Shown: positions 18,433 to 28,096, counted from the first letter of the stretch. The stretch is DNA of 64,000 bases from an uncultured Oscillibacter sp. (GCA_905200545.1 CAJKKQ010000013.1:1-64000); one strand, 5' to 3'. Numbers and translations: made by a program. The notes: generated by a model from the sequence alone, not told the origin.

Positions 18433-18953
18433 GCCATTCGCCTCTCTTCCAGTTGCCGGGTCAGACCGGCCAGCGCCCCGCGGACGCTTTTATCATACGT
18501 CACGCCCTCGATCTCCAGCGTGAAGCCGCCCAGCAGGGACGGATCGATGCGCACATCAAATTCCACATTCTGCTTATGATGCAGGCGGCACAGAGCCTGA
18601 CGGAGCTTCTCCTGCTCCTCTTCCCCGGGCACGCGGACACAGCTCAGGCGGCAGCGGGCCGCACCCCGCCGGGCCAGGGCCTGATCGTGAAAGGCCTCCA
18701 GAATGTCGGGCAGCAGAGCCATGCGCCCTTTTTCCGCCAGCAGGCCGTAAAAGCGCAGCAGCAAGCCGTGGTCCTTCAGACCAGGCAGCCGGGCCAGGAT
18801 ACGCTTCTTCTCCCAGGCCTGGACGGCGGGAGAGCGGAGGGATTCCCACAAAGCGGCATCCGCCATCATAGCCTGGGCGGTAGCGCGCAGGGACTCCTCA
18901 TCGGGAGAGAGGTCATAGAGGGCCTCGGCATAACGGCGGGCCAGCTCATTCAT
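18429..18953 (-). CDS. atpH: F1 ATP synthase delta subunit
   Basis: 174 residues. The N-terminal helical domain starts [13 protein letters not shown], and the C-terminal [31 protein letters not shown] is the OSCP/delta signature. Forms the link between the peripheral stalk (b) and the top of F1. Four-base overlaps at both ends. Confidence 0.95.
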   Translation of the reverse strand: MNELARRYAEALYDLSPDEESLRATAQAMMADAALWESLRSPAVQAWEKKRILARLPGLKDHGLLLRFYGLLAEKGRMALLPDILEAFHDQALARRGAARCRLSCVRVPGEEEQEKLRQALCRLHHKQNVEFDVRIDPSLLGGFTLEIEGVTYDKSVRGALAGLTRQLEERRMA

Positions 18954-19438
18954 GCCTTTTCACCCACTTCCGACAAAAACGTATCCACCAGCGCCTTGTC
19001 GTCCGCATTGTCCATGGAGCGCTGGGCCACCTTGGCAGCAGCCAGCAGGGCCAAAGAGGCCACCTCGTTGCGGGCCCCACGCAGCATGGTCTCCCGATCA
19101 GAGGCGATCTGTGCCTCAGCCTCGCTGCGCAGCCGCTTGGCGTCGGTCTCGGCCTCGGCCATCTTGCCCTCGTAGACCCGCTGCGCGCGGTTCTGGGCAT
19201 CGGCCACGATTTTGGCCGCCTCGTGCCGGGCGTCGGTCAGCTTGCTCTCATACTGGGTCTTCAGTTCCTCCGCCTGACGGTTGCTGTCCTCGGCAGAGGC
19301 GATCTCACTCTTCACCAGGGCGGCCCGCTGCTCCAGCACGGCGTTGACCCGGCCGAAGAGCAGCTTCCGGAGAATGAAGAAGAGCACCAGCAGGTTGATG
19401 ATGGTGAAGACGATGGTGGAAAGTTGGAACTCCAGCAT
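18950..19438 (-). CDS. atpF: F0 ATP synthase b subunit
   Basis: 162 residues: one N-terminal membrane helix (TIVFTIINLLVLFFILRKLLF), then a long charged coiled coil rich in Ala, Glu, Lys and Arg that dimerises as the peripheral stalk. Overlaps atpH by four bases and follows atpE by 13 bases. Confidence 0.95.
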   Translation of the reverse strand: MLEFQLSTIVFTIINLLVLFFILRKLLFGRVNAVLEQRAALVKSEIASAEDSNRQAEELKTQYESKLTDARHEAAKIVADAQNRAQRVYEGKMAEAETDAKRLRSEAEAQIASDRETMLRGARNEVASLALLAAAKVAQRSMDNADDKALVDTFLSEVGEKA

Positions 19439-19451
19439 TGAGGGCGCCCCC

Positions 19452-19670
19452 TTAACCGACGAAGATAATCAGAAGAGCGGTAATAAAGCCGAAGATGGCG
19501 GTACCTTCTGCCAGGGCGCAGCCCAGCAGCAGAGCACTGTTGATCTTGCCGGAGGCCTCGGGCTGACGGGCAATGGCCTCACTGGCCTTGCCGGTGGCAA
19601 AACCGATGCCGATTCCGGCGCCGATTCCGGTGAAGACGGCGATAGCTGCAGCGATGATAGCGATAGACAT
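19452..19670 (-). CDS. atpE: F0 ATP synthase c subunit (proton type)
   Basis: 72 residues, two membrane helices joined by the polar loop RQPE. The ion-carrying glutamate is in the second helix ([11 protein letters not shown], about E54). Positions that bind Na+ in sodium-type rings, Gln in helix 1 and Ser after the Glu, are Ile (GIGIGFA) and Gly here, so it should translocate protons. RBS GAGGAAATCACT. Forms the rotating c-ring. Confidence 0.95.
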   Translation of the reverse strand: MSIAIIAAAIAVFTGIGAGIGIGFATGKASEAIARQPEASGKINSALLLGCALAEGTAIFGFITALLIIFVG

Positions 19671-19702
19671 AGTGATTTCCTCCTCAGATTTCTTTCGTCA
19701 GT

Positions 19703-20407
19703 TTACTCCTCGTCCTTGATGCCCTCGCCGGTAAACAGTGTGGTGAGGAACACAAAGACCACGGTCTGGATCAGACCGTCAAACAGGTCAAAGTAGATGC
19801 TGAAAATGGCGGGCAGCACCACCGGTACCACGAACTTGAGCATCTCCATAATGATGTATGCACCCAAAATATTGCCGAACAGACGCATACACAGCGCCAG
19901 GGGCCGGATGACCACCTCCATCAGGTTGATGGGCAGCAGCAGCGGCATAGGGGCGGCAAACTTCTTCAGCCCGCCCAGCAGCCCGTTGTAGCGGAACTGG
20001 GAACCATAGATCAGCAGCATGCTCATAATCGCCAGTGCCGTGGTCACGCTGATGTCCTTTGTGGGCGGCGTCAGGCCGAGAATACCAATCAGATTGGAAA
20101 AGCCGATGTACAGGGCTACCGTACCCAGCCAGGGGGCAAAGGGCCGCCAGTGGGTGCCGATGTTGGTCTTGACAAAGCCGTTCAAAAACTGTACCGCCCA
20201 CTCCAGGGCTACCTGCACCTTGCCGGGGCTGCGCACACTGAGCTTCCGGGTCAGCAGCAGAGAGAGCACCACCAGCAAAGCCATGATGATCCACGTGACA
20301 ACCACAGAGTCGGCCACCGGGATACCTCCCAACACCGGGATGGTAAAGGCGGTCTTGTTTCCCAGCTCACTGACCAGCGATTCCTTGAATTCTTCAAGCA
20401 AACACAC
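19703..20407 (-). CDS. atpB: F0 ATP synthase a subunit
   Basis: 234 residues with about five to six membrane helices. The essential arginine is in helix 4 (LALCMRLFGNILGAYIIMEML) and PLALCMRL is conserved. First gene of the operon (no atpI precedes it). The start is a GTG, with ACGAGGTGATGT before it. Provides the two proton half-channels against the c-ring. Confidence 0.94.
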   Translation of the reverse strand: MCLLEEFKESLVSELGNKTAFTIPVLGGIPVADSVVVTWIIMALLVVLSLLLTRKLSVRSPGKVQVALEWAVQFLNGFVKTNIGTHWRPFAPWLGTVALYIGFSNLIGILGLTPPTKDISVTTALAIMSMLLIYGSQFRYNGLLGGLKKFAAPMPLLLPINLMEVVIRPLALCMRLFGNILGAYIIMEMLKFVVPVVLPAIFSIYFDLFDGLIQTVVFVFLTTLFTGEGIKDEE

Positions 20408-20525
20408 ATCACCTCGTTTTCGCGATGGCTATTTTACGACCGGTGCGGTCATTTTGGGAAGCCTTTTAAAAGTAAAAAAACTATTGAAAACGTTCTGTAC
20501 GAAAGATATCTTGTTTCCGCTGCGC

Positions 20526-20554
20526 TTGTGAAGTGGGCCGCAGCGCGTTATACT
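20526..20554 (+). promoter_or_regulatory. Sigma-A promoter of the DcuS/CitA-like two-component operon
   Basis: TTGTGA (20526-20531), a 17-base spacer and TATACT (20549-20554). The -10 lies right before an ATG at 20557, which rules that ATG out as the start and supports 20587. The atp operon diverges from the same 180-bp region. Confidence 0.7.
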
Positions 20555-20586
20555 GAATGAGGAAATTACAGAAAGGGGGGCGTCTT

Positions 20587-22212
20587 ATGCCAGCCCGCCA
20601 CAAACGTTCCATCCATGCTCAGCTGCTGCAACTGAGCATGCTGATCGTGGCCATCTCCTCGGTGCTGTCCCTGGCGTGCGCTCTCTATGTTATCCTGAGC
20701 GGCGAACAGAGCGCCCTGGACAGGAACCTCATCAACTCCGCATCCATCCTCTCCCAGTCTCCCCTGGTGCGGCAGGCCCTGGAGGGTGAGGCCTCTCCGG
20801 CGGAGCTGGCGGAATTTCTGGATGCCGCCACTGTCAACACCTCCGACATCGACCTGATCCTGGTGGGAGATTTGGAAAACACCCTGCTTTACGCCCCGGA
20901 CCCTGCTCTGCAGGGAACGACCTACTCCGGAGATGCCCAGAATCCGGCCCTGTCCGGTGAGGGGCCTTATACCTCCAACGAGACTGGCCCCTTGGGTTCC
21001 GAGCACTCCGCTTATGCTCCCATTCGCAATGAAGCAGGCGAGGTCATCGGCTTCGTGGTGGTGGGGCTCTACCTGCGCAGCCTGGCCCATGTGACCCTGG
21101 TCACGGTGGTCCAGATGGTGCTCCTGAGCCTGCTGGCCATGGGGGTAGCGGTTCTGCTGGCCCAGCGTCTGTCCCGGCGCATCAAAAATGCTCTGCAAGG
21201 ATATGAACCAGAGGCCTTCGCCCGCCGCTTTCACCAACGGGAGGATATTCTGGATGCCCTGGAGGAGGGAATTCTGGCCATCGACAAGGATGAAACGATC
21301 ATCTTTTTCAACGCCGCTGCCGCCCGGCTGCTGTCTTTGCCCCCTGATGCCGTGGGCAGACCGCTCCGGACCGTCTACCCGGTCTCTACCCTGGGGCGCA
21401 TCCTGCACACCGGGAAGCCGGAATACAATGTGAGCATGAAGTCCCTGCCGGATGTGCGGGTGCTGTCCGACCGGCTGCCCATCTACGAAAACGGCCAACT
21501 GGCCGGGGCGGTTGGGATCTTCCGCAACCGCACGGAGGTGACCCGTCTGGCCGACGATCTCACCGGGGTGCGGCACATGGTAGATGCCATGCGGGCCTAC
21601 ACCCATGAATTCATGAACAAGCTCCATGTGATCCTGGGCCTGCTGCAGATCGGCCAGCCCGAGCGGGCCCAGCAGTACATCATGGACACCACCCGTATTC
21701 AGCGGGAGGCGGTAAGCCGCATCATGCACCAGATCCAGGAGCCTTCGGTGGCCGCTCTGCTGGTAGGCAAAACCAGCAGAGCCAACGAGCTGGGCATCCG
21801 CCTGACCCTGGACCGGGAGAGCAGCCTCAGCGCCGAGAGTCCCTGTCTGCCTCCGGAAGCCTGCATCACCGTGCTGGGCAATCTCATTGAGAATGCGATT
21901 GAAAGCCTGAATCAGTCCCGACAAGGGATAAAAGAGGTGTCGGTCAGCATCCGGGAGGAGGAGAGCGGCCTGCTGCTGTGCGTGGAGGATACCGGTCCGG
22001 GCATCCCTGCTGCCCTGCGGCGCACCCTGTTCCAGCAAGGGAGCACCACCAAGGGACAGGGCCGGGGAACCGGATTGTCTCTGGTGCAGGAAGTGGTGGA
22101 CGCCTATCAGGGAGAGATCCGGGTGGAATCGGAGACTGGTGTGGGCACATCCTTTTTTGTCAGTTTCCGTCAGGAATCTCGACCCGACCCAGAATACAAG
22201 GAGGAGAGCTGA
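20587..22212 (+). CDS. Sensor histidine kinase, DcuS/CitA type
   Basis: 541 residues. A membrane helix (QLSMLIVAISSVLSLACALYVIL) is followed by an extracytoplasmic PAS-like domain of about 130 residues and a second helix (VTVVQMVLLSLLAMGVAVLLA). A cytoplasmic PAS (ILDALEEGILAIDKDETIIFFNAAAA) comes next. The H-box is YTHEFMNKLHVILGLLQIG, the form typical of C4-dicarboxylate and citrate sensors. The ATPase domain has NLIENAIESL, EDTGPGIP and GRGTGLSLVQEV. RBS AAAGGGGGG before the ATG. It probably senses a carboxylate and phosphorylates the next gene's product. No transporter is adjacent. Confidence 0.92.
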   Translation: MPARHKRSIHAQLLQLSMLIVAISSVLSLACALYVILSGEQSALDRNLINSASILSQSPLVRQALEGEASPAELAEFLDAATVNTSDIDLILVGDLENTLLYAPDPALQGTTYSGDAQNPALSGEGPYTSNETGPLGSEHSAYAPIRNEAGEVIGFVVVGLYLRSLAHVTLVTVVQMVLLSLLAMGVAVLLAQRLSRRIKNALQGYEPEAFARRFHQREDILDALEEGILAIDKDETIIFFNAAAARLLSLPPDAVGRPLRTVYPVSTLGRILHTGKPEYNVSMKSLPDVRVLSDRLPIYENGQLAGAVGIFRNRTEVTRLADDLTGVRHMVDAMRAYTHEFMNKLHVILGLLQIGQPERAQQYIMDTTRIQREAVSRIMHQIQEPSVAALLVGKTSRANELGIRLTLDRESSLSAESPCLPPEACITVLGNLIENAIESLNQSRQGIKEVSVSIREEESGLLLCVEDTGPGIPAALRRTLFQQGSTTKGQGRGTGLSLVQEVVDAYQGEIRVESETGVGTSFFVSFRQESRPDPEYKEES

Positions 22213-22884
22213 ATGTATCGCGTGGTTATTGTAGAGGACGACCCCATGGTCTCCCTGATCAACCGCACCTATGTAGAGCGGGACTCCCGTTTTCAGGTGG
22301 TACAAACCTTCCAGGACGGTCAAACGGCTCTGGACTGGCTGGCGCAGAACCCGGTGGATCTGGTAGTGCTGGATGTGTATATGCCTTTATTCACCGGTGA
22401 GGAACTGCTGCGAGCCCTCCGACACCAGCGAATCGATGTAGATGCCATCATGGTCACCGCCGCCAATGCCGGCCCCACAGTAGACGCCTTGCTGAAAATG
22501 GGCGTGGTGGACTATCTCATGAAGCCCTTCACCGCGGAGCGGTTCCAGCAGGCACTGGATACTTTCTGCCGTCATCGAGAGGCGCTGGCAGGGAACCTGG
22601 TGGAACAAAGCGCGCTGGATAAGCTCTTCGCTCCTGTCAGCTGTGGTGATGGGCAACCCCCCAAGGGGCTGCAGGAAAGCACGCTGGAAAAGGTACGGAC
22701 CTGCCTGCGCTCCTCCCCTGCCCAGGGCATGCCCAGTGAGGCCATCTCCCGGCAGACCGGCCTGTCTGTGGTGACAGTCCGGCGTTATGTCAACTATCTG
22801 GTGGAACGGGGAGAGGCCCGCTCTACCGTCAACTACGATACCGGCGGACGCCCCTGCCGTCTCTACCGCATTTCCGCTTCCTGA
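22213..22884 (+). CDS. Response regulator, DcuR/CitB type
   Basis: 223 residues. The receiver domain has the acid pocket VEDDPM, phospho-acceptor VVLDVYMPLFTG (about D54) and the conserved lysine in MKPF. The C-terminal HTH (MPSEAISRQTGLSVVTVRRYVNYLVERGEARSTVNYDTGGRPC) is the pattern of CitB/DcuR regulators. ATG follows the kinase stop without a gap. Likely controls uptake or use of a di- or tricarboxylate encoded elsewhere. Confidence 0.93.
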   Translation: MYRVVIVEDDPMVSLINRTYVERDSRFQVVQTFQDGQTALDWLAQNPVDLVVLDVYMPLFTGEELLRALRHQRIDVDAIMVTAANAGPTVDALLKMGVVDYLMKPFTAERFQQALDTFCRHREALAGNLVEQSALDKLFAPVSCGDGQPPKGLQESTLEKVRTCLRSSPAQGMPSEAISRQTGLSVVTVRRYVNYLVERGEARSTVNYDTGGRPCRLYRISAS

Positions 22885-22920
22885 TCTGATGGGGACATCG
22901 GCAGGACATCCTGGTTTCAC

Positions 22921-22972
22921 AAGACACCAAGTCCCCCGCAAGCAGTATTGCTTGCGGGGGACTTGGTGTCTT
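22921..22972. terminator. Bidirectional terminator
   Basis: A perfect long stem (AAGACACCAAGTCCCCCGCA... pairing with ...GCGGGGGACTTGGTGTCTT) around a 4-base loop. It separates the convergent regulator and ABC permease genes. Confidence 0.92.
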
Positions 22973-22978
22973 GGTATC

Positions 22979-25633
22979 TCACTCCTGCCGCAGGCGCTCC
23001 ACCACGGAATAGCGCTGGGCAGCGCGGCAGCTCAAAACCGGGATGAGAATGCCCAGCGCCCCGAACAGGGGCAGCACCACGGCAATAGGCCAGATGGTAA
23101 AGTAGTAGCTGAAAAACCAGATCAGTCCGTTGAGGGCAGGGCCTACAAAGGGCGCCGTGACCACAATCAGCGCCAGGGCCAAAAGGACCGCACCCAGCGT
23201 GTAAAATAGGCCCTCCAAAGCCAGCATGGTCCGCAGCTGCCGGGATGTCATACCGATGGACTGGAGCACGGCCAGCTCCCGGCGGCGGGCGGTGATACCG
23301 GTGAGGATGGCGTTGAAGAAGTTCAGCACGCCCACCAGACCTACAATGAAGCTCAGGGCACCGCCCAGCAGGAGGAACATGCTCCGGGTGCCCTCAAATT
23401 CCCCGGCGTAGGAGGCCTTGCTCTCATAGTCAAACTGGGGATTCACGTTCTCCGTGTAGTCCTGGAGGAAGGCTTCCATGGCGGCGTTGGCCTTCTCCGT
23501 GGTGTCGAAGGCATAGTACATAACACAATCCGTGCCGGTATCCCGGATAAAGGTCTCGCTGCTCATAACAAACTCATCGGCACCGTAGTAGCGGTAGGAG
23601 AAGGCGTAGGGCACCATCACCAGAGCAGCCACGGTGTAGTCCACATCCCGGTACTTCACCGCCCGCTGGGCGTAAGCAGCTCCTTCCGGCACATTCTCCC
23701 AGGGGCCGTAAACTTCGCCGGTATCGACGTCATAGTACTCATACTCCTCCACATATCGGATGGTCACCGCATCCCCCAGCCGGGCCCAGTGACTGTCCAT
23801 ATTCGGGTTTCCGTAGTCATCATCGCTGTACACAGCGGCAATATACTTCCCATCAGGATCGCTCAGCTTTGAAAGATCCCCGTCCAACACCGTCAGATGG
23901 TCCAGGGCAAAGGGATCCATGCCGTAGAGCTGTACCCGGTCCTCCAGCAGGCCCTCCGGCGTGCGATCCATATAGCGGATGGCCTCGTCAAGCTGCTCCG
24001 GGGTATTCCACTGGCTCCAGACAGAGCGGTAATACTCCTCGGTGACAAATTCCACCGCCGGGCCGGTCTTGCCGTAGATGCAGCCACTGCCTGTAATGCC
24101 GCCTTGGGCATTCACGGCGCCGATGACCTCCTGCGACACCGCCATCTCGTCGTTGAACGCGTCCCCGCCGGTCTGGAACTGCCCCGCGTCCGCCAAGATG
24201 AAGTCGCTGGCGGTGAAATTGGACACATATTTGTCCATATCAAACCCACTGGCGAAGGTCACGGTCAGGGTCAGCAGCACCACAGCAAGAGTCAGGGACA
24301 GCACCGTGAGGAAGGTCTTGCCCCGGCTGCGGCCCAGATTGGCCCAGGCCATGGACAGCAGGGACACCCCCTTGCCGCTCCGCTTGCCTTTCCGCTTCAG
24401 CGCCTTCCCCTCGGTGTAGCGCACCGCCTCCACCGGGGACACCTTGCCCGCCAGACGGCCGGGGCGGCGGCAGGAGATGAGCACCGTCACCAGGGCAAAG
24501 ATTGCCGCCCCCACAAAGAGGAGGGGACTGACCGAGACCACGGTGGTCACGTTGTTGAGTCGGGCGGTGATGACCGGGGTGAGGACGCCCCCCAGCAGCC
24601 AGCCCAGCAGCAGGCCGACGGGGATGCCGATGAGGGAGAGGAGCAGGGCCTGGGTGCGGATGATCCGCCGAAGCTGCCGGGGTGTGGTACCGATGGTTTT
24701 CAGCAGGCCGTAGAAGCGGATGTCCCCCGCCACCGAGATCTGGAACACATTGTAGATAATGAGGTACCCGGTGAGCAGAATGAGGGCCAGCACCCCCGCA
24801 ATGATGGCGACTACGGTGGGGTCCAGCTTATCGGAGAGCTGCGCCCCGGTATAGCCCCAGTTGACGCCCAAAGCAATGTAGTCTGCTCCGGCGGTTTCGC
24901 TCTGGTAGCCGTGGTTTGCCAAGATCTCATTGAGATCCTTGGAAATGGAGCGGGCGCCGTTTTTCAGCATCACATCCAGGTTCCACTCCCCTGTCATGCC
25001 GTCGCTTCCCGGCGGAGTGACGCCCACCTCTTGCAGCACCGCATCCACCCTGCTCTCGGGAATGAGGATGTGGTTGGCCACCACCGCCTCGTCGTACTCC
25101 CACCAACCGCACAAGGTAAAGGTCTGCGTGGTCTCATGGCCATCCACCTCAAAGGTCACGGTAAACTTGGCACCGAGCTTGGGCTCTACCCCCAGCAGTT
25201 CCAGTACATGGGTGTCTGTGGCGGCCTCGTCGGTACCCTCTTTGGGCAGCCGACCCTCAATGGGGTCGCAGTAGCACCAGTGGGCCTCGTTGGCGTCGGA
25301 ATAGCCCACCTCCACATGGGACTTGTTGAAGGGGACATCCGTAGGCATGCCCAAAAAGCGGCGCAGGCCCCAAGACTCGATGAGCGGATCGTCCTTCAAT
25401 TTCTCAAACTGCTCCTCTGTCAGGTACTTGAAAGTCCCGTGGGACCAGCCTCCCGCCTGGCGGAAGTTGTTCTGCTGGATGCCCTCGTTGATGGAGAGGG
25501 CAATAGTGAAAAGTGAGGTGAAGAGCACGGTGGTCAGTACGATGGCCAGCACCGCCACAAGGTTCCGCGTCCGGTTGGCCAGCAGGCTCCGGAAGGAAAG
25601 ATGCCGCACACACTTGCGGTTTGCCACGTTCAT
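22979..25633 (-). CDS. ABC transporter permease, FtsX/MacB type
   Basis: 884 residues with N-terminal helix LVAVLAIVLTTVLFTSLFTIAL, a large extracytoplasmic domain, and a first FtsX block (ISVAGDIRFYGLLKTIGTTPRQLRRIIRTQALLLSLIGIPVG). A second large external domain and a second FtsX block follow (ITARRRELAVLQSIGMTSRQLRTMLALEGLFYTLGA). The duplicated layout fits exporters of peptides or lipoproteins and antibiotic-sensing or resistance systems. Downstream of its ATPase by 12 bases. Confidence 0.9.
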   Translation of the reverse strand: MNVANRKCVRHLSFRSLLANRTRNLVAVLAIVLTTVLFTSLFTIALSINEGIQQNNFRQAGGWSHGTFKYLTEEQFEKLKDDPLIESWGLRRFLGMPTDVPFNKSHVEVGYSDANEAHWCYCDPIEGRLPKEGTDEAATDTHVLELLGVEPKLGAKFTVTFEVDGHETTQTFTLCGWWEYDEAVVANHILIPESRVDAVLQEVGVTPPGSDGMTGEWNLDVMLKNGARSISKDLNEILANHGYQSETAGADYIALGVNWGYTGAQLSDKLDPTVVAIIAGVLALILLTGYLIIYNVFQISVAGDIRFYGLLKTIGTTPRQLRRIIRTQALLLSLIGIPVGLLLGWLLGGVLTPVITARLNNVTTVVSVSPLLFVGAAIFALVTVLISCRRPGRLAGKVSPVEAVRYTEGKALKRKGKRSGKGVSLLSMAWANLGRSRGKTFLTVLSLTLAVVLLTLTVTFASGFDMDKYVSNFTASDFILADAGQFQTGGDAFNDEMAVSQEVIGAVNAQGGITGSGCIYGKTGPAVEFVTEEYYRSVWSQWNTPEQLDEAIRYMDRTPEGLLEDRVQLYGMDPFALDHLTVLDGDLSKLSDPDGKYIAAVYSDDDYGNPNMDSHWARLGDAVTIRYVEEYEYYDVDTGEVYGPWENVPEGAAYAQRAVKYRDVDYTVAALVMVPYAFSYRYYGADEFVMSSETFIRDTGTDCVMYYAFDTTEKANAAMEAFLQDYTENVNPQFDYESKASYAGEFEGTRSMFLLLGGALSFIVGLVGVLNFFNAILTGITARRRELAVLQSIGMTSRQLRTMLALEGLFYTLGAVLLALALIVVTAPFVGPALNGLIWFFSYYFTIWPIAVVLPLFGALGILIPVLSCRAAQRYSVVERLRQE

Positions 25634-25645
25634 GATCTTTCCCCC

Positions 25646-26314
25646 TTACCGCGTCACGATCCGCCCGTCCTCGATGCGGACGATGCGGTCGGCCATTTGG
25701 GCGATCTCCTCGTTGTGGGTGATCATCACCATGGTCTGGGCAAACTTCTGCCCCGTCACCTTCATCAGGCTCAGCACATCCTGACTGGTCCGGCTGTCCA
25801 GGTTGCCGGTAGGCTCATCGGCCAGAAGGATAGCGGGCTTGGTGGCCAGAGCCCGGGCAATGGCAACACGCTGCTGCTGGCCGCCGGAGAGCTGGCCCGG
25901 CAGGTTCCGGAGCTTCTTATCCAGGCCCAGGGTGGCGATGACCTCCTCCACATAAGCCTCATCCACGTTCCTGCCGTCCAGCTCCACCGGCAGGACGATG
26001 TTTTCCCACACGCTGAGCACCGGCACCAGGTTGTAGGACTGGAACACAAAGCCGACTTTGCGGCGGCGGAAGATGGTCAGGGCCTCATCCTTCAGGGCGA
26101 AGATGTCCTTTCCGTCCACCGTGACGGTGCCGGAGGTGGGCCGGTCCAGCCCGCCCAGCATATGGAGCAGGGTGGACTTGCCGGAGCCGGAGGTGCCCAC
26201 AATGGCCACAAACTCTCCCTGCTGGATGCTAAGATCCACGCCGTCCAAGGCCTTTACCTGGGTGTCCCCGGAGCCGTAGTATTTTTTCAGATCACGGGTC
26301 TCAAGAATCGTCAT
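25646..26314 (-). CDS. ABC transporter ATP-binding protein, MacB/LolD type
   Basis: About 222 residues with all ATPase motifs: Walker [11 protein letters not shown]-loop [17 protein letters not shown], signature [15 protein letters not shown], Walker [14 protein letters not shown] and switch H in [27 protein letters not shown] before MTILETRD fixes the start at 26314. Pairs with the downstream FtsX permease. A hairpin terminator lies just upstream, so its level may be set apart from the first genes of the cluster. Confidence 0.94.
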   Translation of the reverse strand: MTILETRDLKKYYGSGDTQVKALDGVDLSIQQGEFVAIVGTSGSGKSTLLHMLGGLDRPTSGTVTVDGKDIFALKDEALTIFRRRKVGFVFQSYNLVPVLSVWENIVLPVELDGRNVDEAYVEEVIATLGLDKKLRNLPGQLSGGQQQRVAIARALATKPAILLADEPTGNLDSRTSQDVLSLMKVTGQKFAQTMVMITHNEEIAQMADRIVRIEDGRIVTR

Positions 26315-26333
26315 ACTATGTTCCTCCAAAGAA

Positions 26334-26367
26334 AAAGTCTGTACCGTCTTTTGACAATACAGACTTT
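26334..26367 (-). terminator. Hairpin between methyltransferase and ABC ATPase genes
   Basis: Minus strand: AAAGTCTGTA, a 14-base loop, TACAGACTTT, then TTC. It ends some 20 bases before the ATPase start. It looks like an intrinsic terminator, possibly an attenuator inside a regulator-exporter operon. Confidence 0.65.
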
Positions 26368-26434
26368 AACATGGAAATCTGTCCTGGCACTTTCGAGAAT
26401 GTGACAGTTTTGAAAGAAATCCAGTTTGGCCCCG

Positions 26435-27166
26435 TCAATGCACCGCTCTGGCCCGTACCAACAGCATCATGGGCCGGCGCAGCTCATCCCGCATACCGGG
26501 AATGTCCAGCATTTCCTTAGAAGGCTCCGCCTCTTCCACGGCTTCCAAAACAAATCCGCTGTGCAGCAACCCCATCAGGATTTGGGTAAGTGTATGGTGC
26601 TGCTTGCGGACCTCACAGCCTAGAAAATGAGTGATCCGTTCTCCGGGCAGGAAGTACTGATCGATGGGCCAATACAGCGGCGTTCCATCTTCCCCATAGA
26701 ACCAATCCTGTCCCACGCCAGCGGTAAAGACAGGATGCTCGATGTTGAGGAGAAAGATTCCATCTTTCTTCAGTGTCCGATGTACTTTTTCAAAAATGGA
26801 GTTCAGGTCCTCGATATAGTGCAAAGCCAGATTGGAAACCACGCAGTCCCATGCGGCCTCCGGATACTCATATTCCTCGATCCCACACACCTGGTAGAGG
26901 ATCCTTTCCCCACGGTTGCGCCGTTTGGCTTCCTCAATCATTTTTTGGCTTAAATCAATGCCCAGCACCTGTCGGGCGCCCTGTTCCACAGCAAATTTGC
27001 AGTGCCAACCATAGCCGCAACCTAGATCCAGTACGGACTTTCCCTCCAGCGGCGGGAAAAGGGGCTTGAGCTGATGCCACTCTCCCGCTGCGGAAAGCCC
27101 TTCCCGGCTGCGGGACATCTGTGCGTATTGCTGGAAAAAGGCTTCGTTTTCATATTCATTTCTCAC
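26435..27166 (-). CDS. Class I SAM-dependent methyltransferase
   Basis: 243 residues. SAM motif I is VLDLGCGYGWHCKFAVEQGA, then the acidic VLGIDLSQKMIEEAK, and WDCVVSNLALHYIEDLNSIFEKVHRTLKKDGIFLLNIEHP, as in UbiE/BioC-like small-molecule methyltransferases. Substrate unknown. It lies between a sensor kinase gene and an ABC exporter on one strand, so it may belong to the same resistance or export response, or be a passenger. Confidence 0.85.
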   Translation of the reverse strand: MRNEYENEAFFQQYAQMSRSREGLSAAGEWHQLKPLFPPLEGKSVLDLGCGYGWHCKFAVEQGARQVLGIDLSQKMIEEAKRRNRGERILYQVCGIEEYEYPEAAWDCVVSNLALHYIEDLNSIFEKVHRTLKKDGIFLLNIEHPVFTAGVGQDWFYGEDGTPLYWPIDQYFLPGERITHFLGCEVRKQHHTLTQILMGLLHSGFVLEAVEEAEPSKEMLDIPGMRDELRRPMMLLVRARAVH

Positions 27167-27193
27167 AGTGTATTCCTCCTGCGTACTGCTTTC

Positions 27194-28096
27194 CTATGAT
27201 TCCCGGGGCAAGTAGAGTGAAAATATGCTCCCCATTCCGGGGGTGCTCTCCACCTTCACATAGCCTCCCTGCTTTTCGGCGATCTGCCGGGTGAGGTAGA
27301 GGCCAATCCCCACGCCCTCCGCCTGCCAGGCGCCCGGGGCGCGGTAAAACCGTCCGAAAATTTTAGCCTGCTCCTCCTCGGAAATGCCCGGGCCGGTATC
27401 AGTTACCCGGATGGCGGAAAACAGCTCATAATTTTTCACCTCCACCGTCACGGTCCCGCCGGAAGGGGTATACTTCACGGCGTTGTCCAGCAGGTTACAC
27501 AACGCCTCTTCCGTCCACTTGGGATCAAAAACAGCGGAGCCTGACCTCTGCCTAAGGGTCAGGGCAATGCCCTTTTCCGCCGCCTTGGGGGCATACTGGG
27601 CGGCGGCCCGCTCCACCACCGGGGAAATCTCGCCGCTCTGGGGGTGGAGGGCCAGGATCCCCGTTTCCAGCCGGGAGGTCTTGACCAGGGCCTCGATGAG
27701 CGTCTGGAGCTTTTCCGCCTGGACGGAGATGGCGGCGGCACAGTCCTTCCCCTGGGGCGTGAGGGGCTGCTCCGAGAGCAGCTGGGCATAGAGCTGCAGA
27801 TTGGCCACCGGCGTCTTGGTCTGGTGGGAGATGTCGGAGATCAGGGCGCTGAGCTGGTCCTTTTGCTCCCGCACATTCCGTGCAGACAACGCACTGGCCG
27901 CCAGATACCGCCCCAGCCGGCTCTCCAGAGAGGAGAGGCGGCTCTCGTCAAAAGTCTCTTCAGAAAAGGTGCCGTTCATGGCCGCGGTGAGCATATCGTC
28001 CAGCCGCTGGACGATGCGGGCTGTCCGCCAGCGGTCATAGATGACCACAGCCAGGACCAGCAGTATCACCGCGCCCATCACAAGATACCCCATCAT
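27194..28096 (-). CDS. Sensor histidine kinase, short two-helix type
   Basis: About 300 residues with one clear membrane helix at the very N-terminus (MGYLVMGAVILLVLAVVIY) and no sizeable external domain. The H-box is ALISDISHQTKTPVANLQLY. The ATPase has NLLDNAVKYTPSGG, VTDTGPGISEE, IFGRFYRAPG and GVGIGLYLTRQIAEKQGG. Such kinases usually sense through a partner ABC exporter, and one is encoded downstream. Start ATG overlaps the regulator stop; the frame open to 28240 lies inside the regulator gene. Confidence 0.92.
   Translation of the reverse strand: MMGYLVMGAVILLVLAVVIYDRWRTARIVQRLDDMLTAAMNGTFSEETFDESRLSSLESRLGRYLAASALSARNVREQKDQLSALISDISHQTKTPVANLQLYAQLLSEQPLTPQGKDCAAAISVQAEKLQTLIEALVKTSRLETGILALHPQSGEISPVVERAAAQYAPKAAEKGIALTLRQRSGSAVFDPKWTEEALCNLLDNAVKYTPSGGTVTVEVKNYELFSAIRVTDTGPGISEEEQAKIFGRFYRAPGAWQAEGVGIGLYLTRQIAEKQGGYVKVESTPGMGSIFSLYLPRES

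Noticed and set aside
20566..22323. A 585-codon minus-strand frame opposite the DcuS/CitA-like kinase
   Set aside because: The plus-strand kinase has all family motifs; the opposite frame has no recognisable domain.
23897..25516. A 539-codon plus-strand frame inside the ABC permease gene
   Set aside because: Antisense to a clear FtsX-type permease; composition is that of a shadow frame.
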